A DNA stretch of 16,496 nt from Promethearchaeota archaeon. Lineage in GTDB: Archaea > Asgardarchaeota > Lokiarchaeia > Sigynarchaeales > SOKP01. A program made the position numbers and the translations under genes. The notes under the pieces were generated by a model. That model did not search any database, was not told where the DNA came from, and was given only the letters and a program-made list of their open reading frames with translations. Numbering within the stretch: the first letter of the stretch is position 1; each line of letters starts with the position of its first letter. Positions 14,500 through 16,496 of the stretch are shown here, piece after piece. The stretch lies in the NCBI GenBank assembly GCA_019057775.1, contig JAHLWT010000018.1, positions 1 to 16,496 on the forward strand, given 5' to 3'.

Positions 14500-15762
14500 T
14501 TATTGATTAGTAAGGATTCTATCAATAATTTCAACCGCCCAATCAATTTCATCTCGAGTAATTATTAATGGTGGAGCAAACCTAATAGTAGTTGAGTGCG
14601 TGTCTTTTGCTAAAATTCCATTATTTTTCAATTCCTCTACAATGTGCCTAGCATCTTCTTTAAATTCGATAGCAATCAATAATCCTTTACCCCTAATTTC
14701 TTCGATTGGAATTTTTGTTTTCTTTTCCGCAATTTCGTTAAGTCTTTTTATAAAATAAGCACCCATTTCCTTTGCTCGTTCAGCAAGATTCTCCCGTAAA
14801 TGTATATCGATTGACTTCATCGCTACAGCTGCCCCTAAAGGATTGCCACCAAATGTACTCCCATGAGTCCCAGGAGTAATTACATCAGGACCTAAAATAT
14901 CTTTAGTTGAAACACAAGCTGATACAGGATATACTCCTCCTCCTAATGCTTTACCAAGTAATAACATATCAGGTTTCACATTTTCATGATCACAAGCAAA
15001 AAATTCTCCAGTTCTACAGAAACCCGTTTGGATTTCATCAAGAATCATTAGTACGTTATATTTTGTGCATATATCTCTAACTTTTTTTAGGTATCCTTCA
15101 GGAGGAATGTTTACTCCAGCTTCTCCTTGGATGGGTTCAAATAAAAAAGCAGCTACTTTTTCAGGTCCGGTTTCTAAAATGATATTTTCTAATTCTTCAG
15201 CATCTCCATATGGTATTATAATAAAACCAGGTGTATATGGGCCAAAATTACCAAAATAGCGAACTGCTGAAATATCAGAACTAAAACCTACAATGGTGAT
15301 GGTTCTTCCATGGAAGTTATTTCTGCAAACTATTATTTTAGCTTCATTCTTGGGAATCTTTTTCTTAATATAACCCCAGGCTCGTGCTACTTTTAAACAA
15401 GTAGAAACTGCTTCTGTCCCGGTATTCATAGGAAGAGACATTATACCAGAATTGTTAGGATCATTAATATGTGGTCCAACAACTTCCGCTAATATTTTTA
15501 GAAAAGGTCCCATTATATCATTATGAAAAGCACGAGAAGTTAGTGTTACAATACTTGCCTGTTCTTTTAGTGTTGCAACGATTTCCGGATGACAATGTCC
15601 AGCATTTTGACTTGAATAGGCTGATAAACAATCTAAATACTTTTTACCTTCTGGATCGTAAACCCAAACTCCTTCAGCACGCGAAATTACAACTGGAATT
15701 GGGTGATAATTATGAGCGCAATATTTATTATCCATATCAATAAATTCTTTTGAAGTTGGCAT
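14500..15762 (-). CDS. rocD: Ornithine aminotransferase
   Basis: This PLP-dependent class-III aminotransferase moves the delta-amino group of ornithine to 2-oxoglutarate, giving glutamate-5-semialdehyde and glutamate. Its 420 residues follow the ornithine aminotransferase pattern closely: AHNYHPIPVV near the start (16-25), LDCLSAYSSQNAGHCHP, LTSRAFHND, MNTGTEAV (PLP phosphate site), NNFHGRT, EPIQGEAGV, LDEIQTG with the cofactor aspartate D242, GKALGGG with the Schiff-base lysine K271, and HGSTFGGNP. Close relatives such as acetylornithine or 4-aminobutyrate aminotransferases lack this N-terminal HNYHP signature, so the call is firm. It lies downstream of the aminomutase gene by 135 bases. A TATA box at about 15785-15795 implies its own promoter and a nearly leaderless mRNA. 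The product feeds the same P5C pool as the putative proline dehydrogenase at the other end of the window. Confidence 0.92.
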   Translation of the reverse strand: MPTSKEFIDMDNKYCAHNYHPIPVVISRAEGVWVYDPEGKKYLDCLSAYSSQNAGHCHPEIVATLKEQASIVTLTSRAFHNDIMGPFLKILAEVVGPHINDPNNSGIMSLPMNTGTEAVSTCLKVARAWGYIKKKIPKNEAKIIVCRNNFHGRTITIVGFSSDISAVRYFGNFGPYTPGFIIIPYGDAEELENIILETGPEKVAAFLFEPIQGEAGVNIPPEGYLKKVRDICTKYNVLMILDEIQTGFCRTGEFFACDHENVKPDMLLLGKALGGGVYPVSACVSTKDILGPDVITPGTHGSTFGGNPLGAAVAMKSIDIHLRENLAERAKEMGAYFIKRLNEIAEKKTKIPIEEIRGKGLLIAIEFKEDARHIVEELKNNGILAKDTHSTTIRFAPPLIITRDEIDWAVEIIDRILTNQ

Positions 15763-15784
15763 TTAATTTCACATTTCTTTCTTT

Positions 15785-15795
15785 ATTTATAATAC
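15785..15795 (-). promoter_or_regulatory. Probable promoter of ornithine aminotransferase
   Basis: The minus strand reads GTATTATAAAT, a TATA-like box centred about 28 bases before the ATG at 15762. Transcription would begin within a few bases of the start codon, giving a leaderless or almost leaderless message, which agrees with the lack of a ribosome site. Confidence 0.45.
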
Positions 15796-15897
15796 TATTT
15801 AATTATATGAACAGATATATTAAAAATTTAGATGTTCTCCTTTTATTTTTGGGAAGGAGATGGGATAATTAAAAATAGGTTTTAATGACTTGATAAT

Positions 15898-16496
15898 TCA
15901 CTTCAATAGATTCCTTTTTGCATATTCTTTAATAGCAAAGGAAGCTACAATCTCGGAATATGTTCCTGGTCCAAATCCAGCGTCATATCCTAATTCTTTC
16001 GCAAGTTCATTCGAGATTCTTGGACCACCACAGATTAAAACGACTTTATCTCTTATTTCTTCAGCTTCCAGTAGATCGACAAGATTGGTTAAATTTCTTA
16101 CATGGATATCTTTCTGCGTTACAGTTTGAGAAACAAGAAGAACATCAGATTTTAGTTCTATTGCTTTTTTTACGAATGTTTCATTTGATACTTGACTGCC
16201 AAGATTATAAGCATCAATCATATCGTATCTTTCTAAACCGTAATGCCCAGCAAAACCTTTTCTGCTTATTATCGCATCGATACCTACTGTATGAGCATCA
16301 GTCCCAGTTGTAGCACCAATAACAATCAATTTTCGCTTTATTTTTGTTTTAATGAAATCATTTATTTCATCCATCGTCATCACTTCAATTTCTACAGATT
16401 CCACTTTTATCTTGGTATAATCAATAGAATGTTTAAGACTTCCATATAACACGAAATATGTGTATCCCTTATCTAAAGATACATGATAGGCTACTG
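15898..16496 (-). CDS. kamE: Lysine 5,6-aminomutase beta subunit, cobalamin-binding (5' end outside window)
   Basis: The frame is open to the window edge, so only the C-terminal about 199 residues are present; the full family protein is about 250-260. It binds adenosylcobalamin and PLP and shifts the terminal amino group of lysine or beta-lysine to the neighbouring carbon in lysine fermentation. The B12 motif TDAHTVG is clear; its histidine is encoded at 16291-16293. Eleven residues later lies a lysine (in IISRKGF), the same spacing as cobalt-ligand H133 and PLP-linked K144 in the Clostridium enzyme. YAGHYGLERYD-like, NLGSQV, LLVSQTVTQKD and ICGGPRI segments follow the family closely, as does the upstream GYTYFVLYGS. 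The GTG at 16450-16452 is internal, not the start. The alpha subunit and other lysine-fermentation genes would be expected beyond the right edge. Confidence 0.92.
   Translation of the reverse strand, partial: VAYHVSLDKGYTYFVLYGSLKHSIDYTKIKVESVEIEVMTMDEINDFIKTKIKRKLIVIGATTGTDAHTVGIDAIISRKGFAGHYGLERYDMIDAYNLGSQVSNETFVKKAIELKSDVLLVSQTVTQKDIHVRNLTNLVDLLEAEEIRDKVVLICGGPRISNELAKELGYDAGFGPGTYSEIVASFAIKEYAKRNLLK

Overview
The window is AT-rich, gene-dense archaeal-looking DNA, most likely from an Asgard (Lokiarchaeia-like) archaeon. Four things point there: a eukaryote-like Ras/Rab-type small GTPase, a long protein with tandem winged helices followed by TPRs, TATA-like boxes about 25-40 bases before several starts, and frequent TTG/GTG starts beside a few strong Shine-Dalgarno sites. 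The assignment is an inference from gene content; no rRNA or tRNA is present to confirm it.

Layout. Bases 1-3349 (+): the probable tail of an upstream gene, then a two-gene operon for a heterodimeric, flavin- and iron-sulfur-containing amino/imino-acid dehydrogenase (proline dehydrogenase / HcnABC / sarcosine oxidase-like). Bases 3449-4629 (+): a TIR-NTPase (STAND-type) gene broken by a one-base frameshift. Bases 4757-5689 (+): ornithine carbamoyltransferase. Bases 5705-7863: a winged-helix/TPR protein (-) divergent from the small GTPase (+), with a palindrome over the likely TATA box of the former. Bases 8629-9543 (+): carbamate kinase. Bases 9544-11499: a disturbed stretch with a frameshifted membrane-protein relic (-), an unrecognised 205-aa protein (+), a ParE/RelE-type toxin-antitoxin pair (-), and a decayed fragment of a second carbamate kinase. 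Bases 11500-12402 (+): a short-chain dehydrogenase. Bases 12435-16496 (-): in transcription order, lysine 5,6-aminomutase beta subunit (cut by the window edge), ornithine aminotransferase, a two-domain nitroreductase/SagB-like protein, and a seven-helix membrane protein.

How the genes fit together. Ornithine carbamoyltransferase plus carbamate kinase can split citrulline to ornithine and make ATP from carbamoyl phosphate. Ornithine aminotransferase turns ornithine into glutamate semialdehyde/pyrroline-5-carboxylate, the same compound a proline dehydrogenase makes. The aminomutase subunit belongs to lysine (or related diamino acid) fermentation. The window therefore looks like a catabolic amino-acid locus of an anaerobe, interrupted by regulatory/signalling genes and a small recombination-scarred island. 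I did not find a clearly new multi-gene system. The best leads are the carbamate-kinase relic bracketing the toxin-antitoxin island, the tandem nitroreductase beside a seven-helix protein, the GTPase/winged-helix-TPR divergent pair, and the broken TIR-NTPase.
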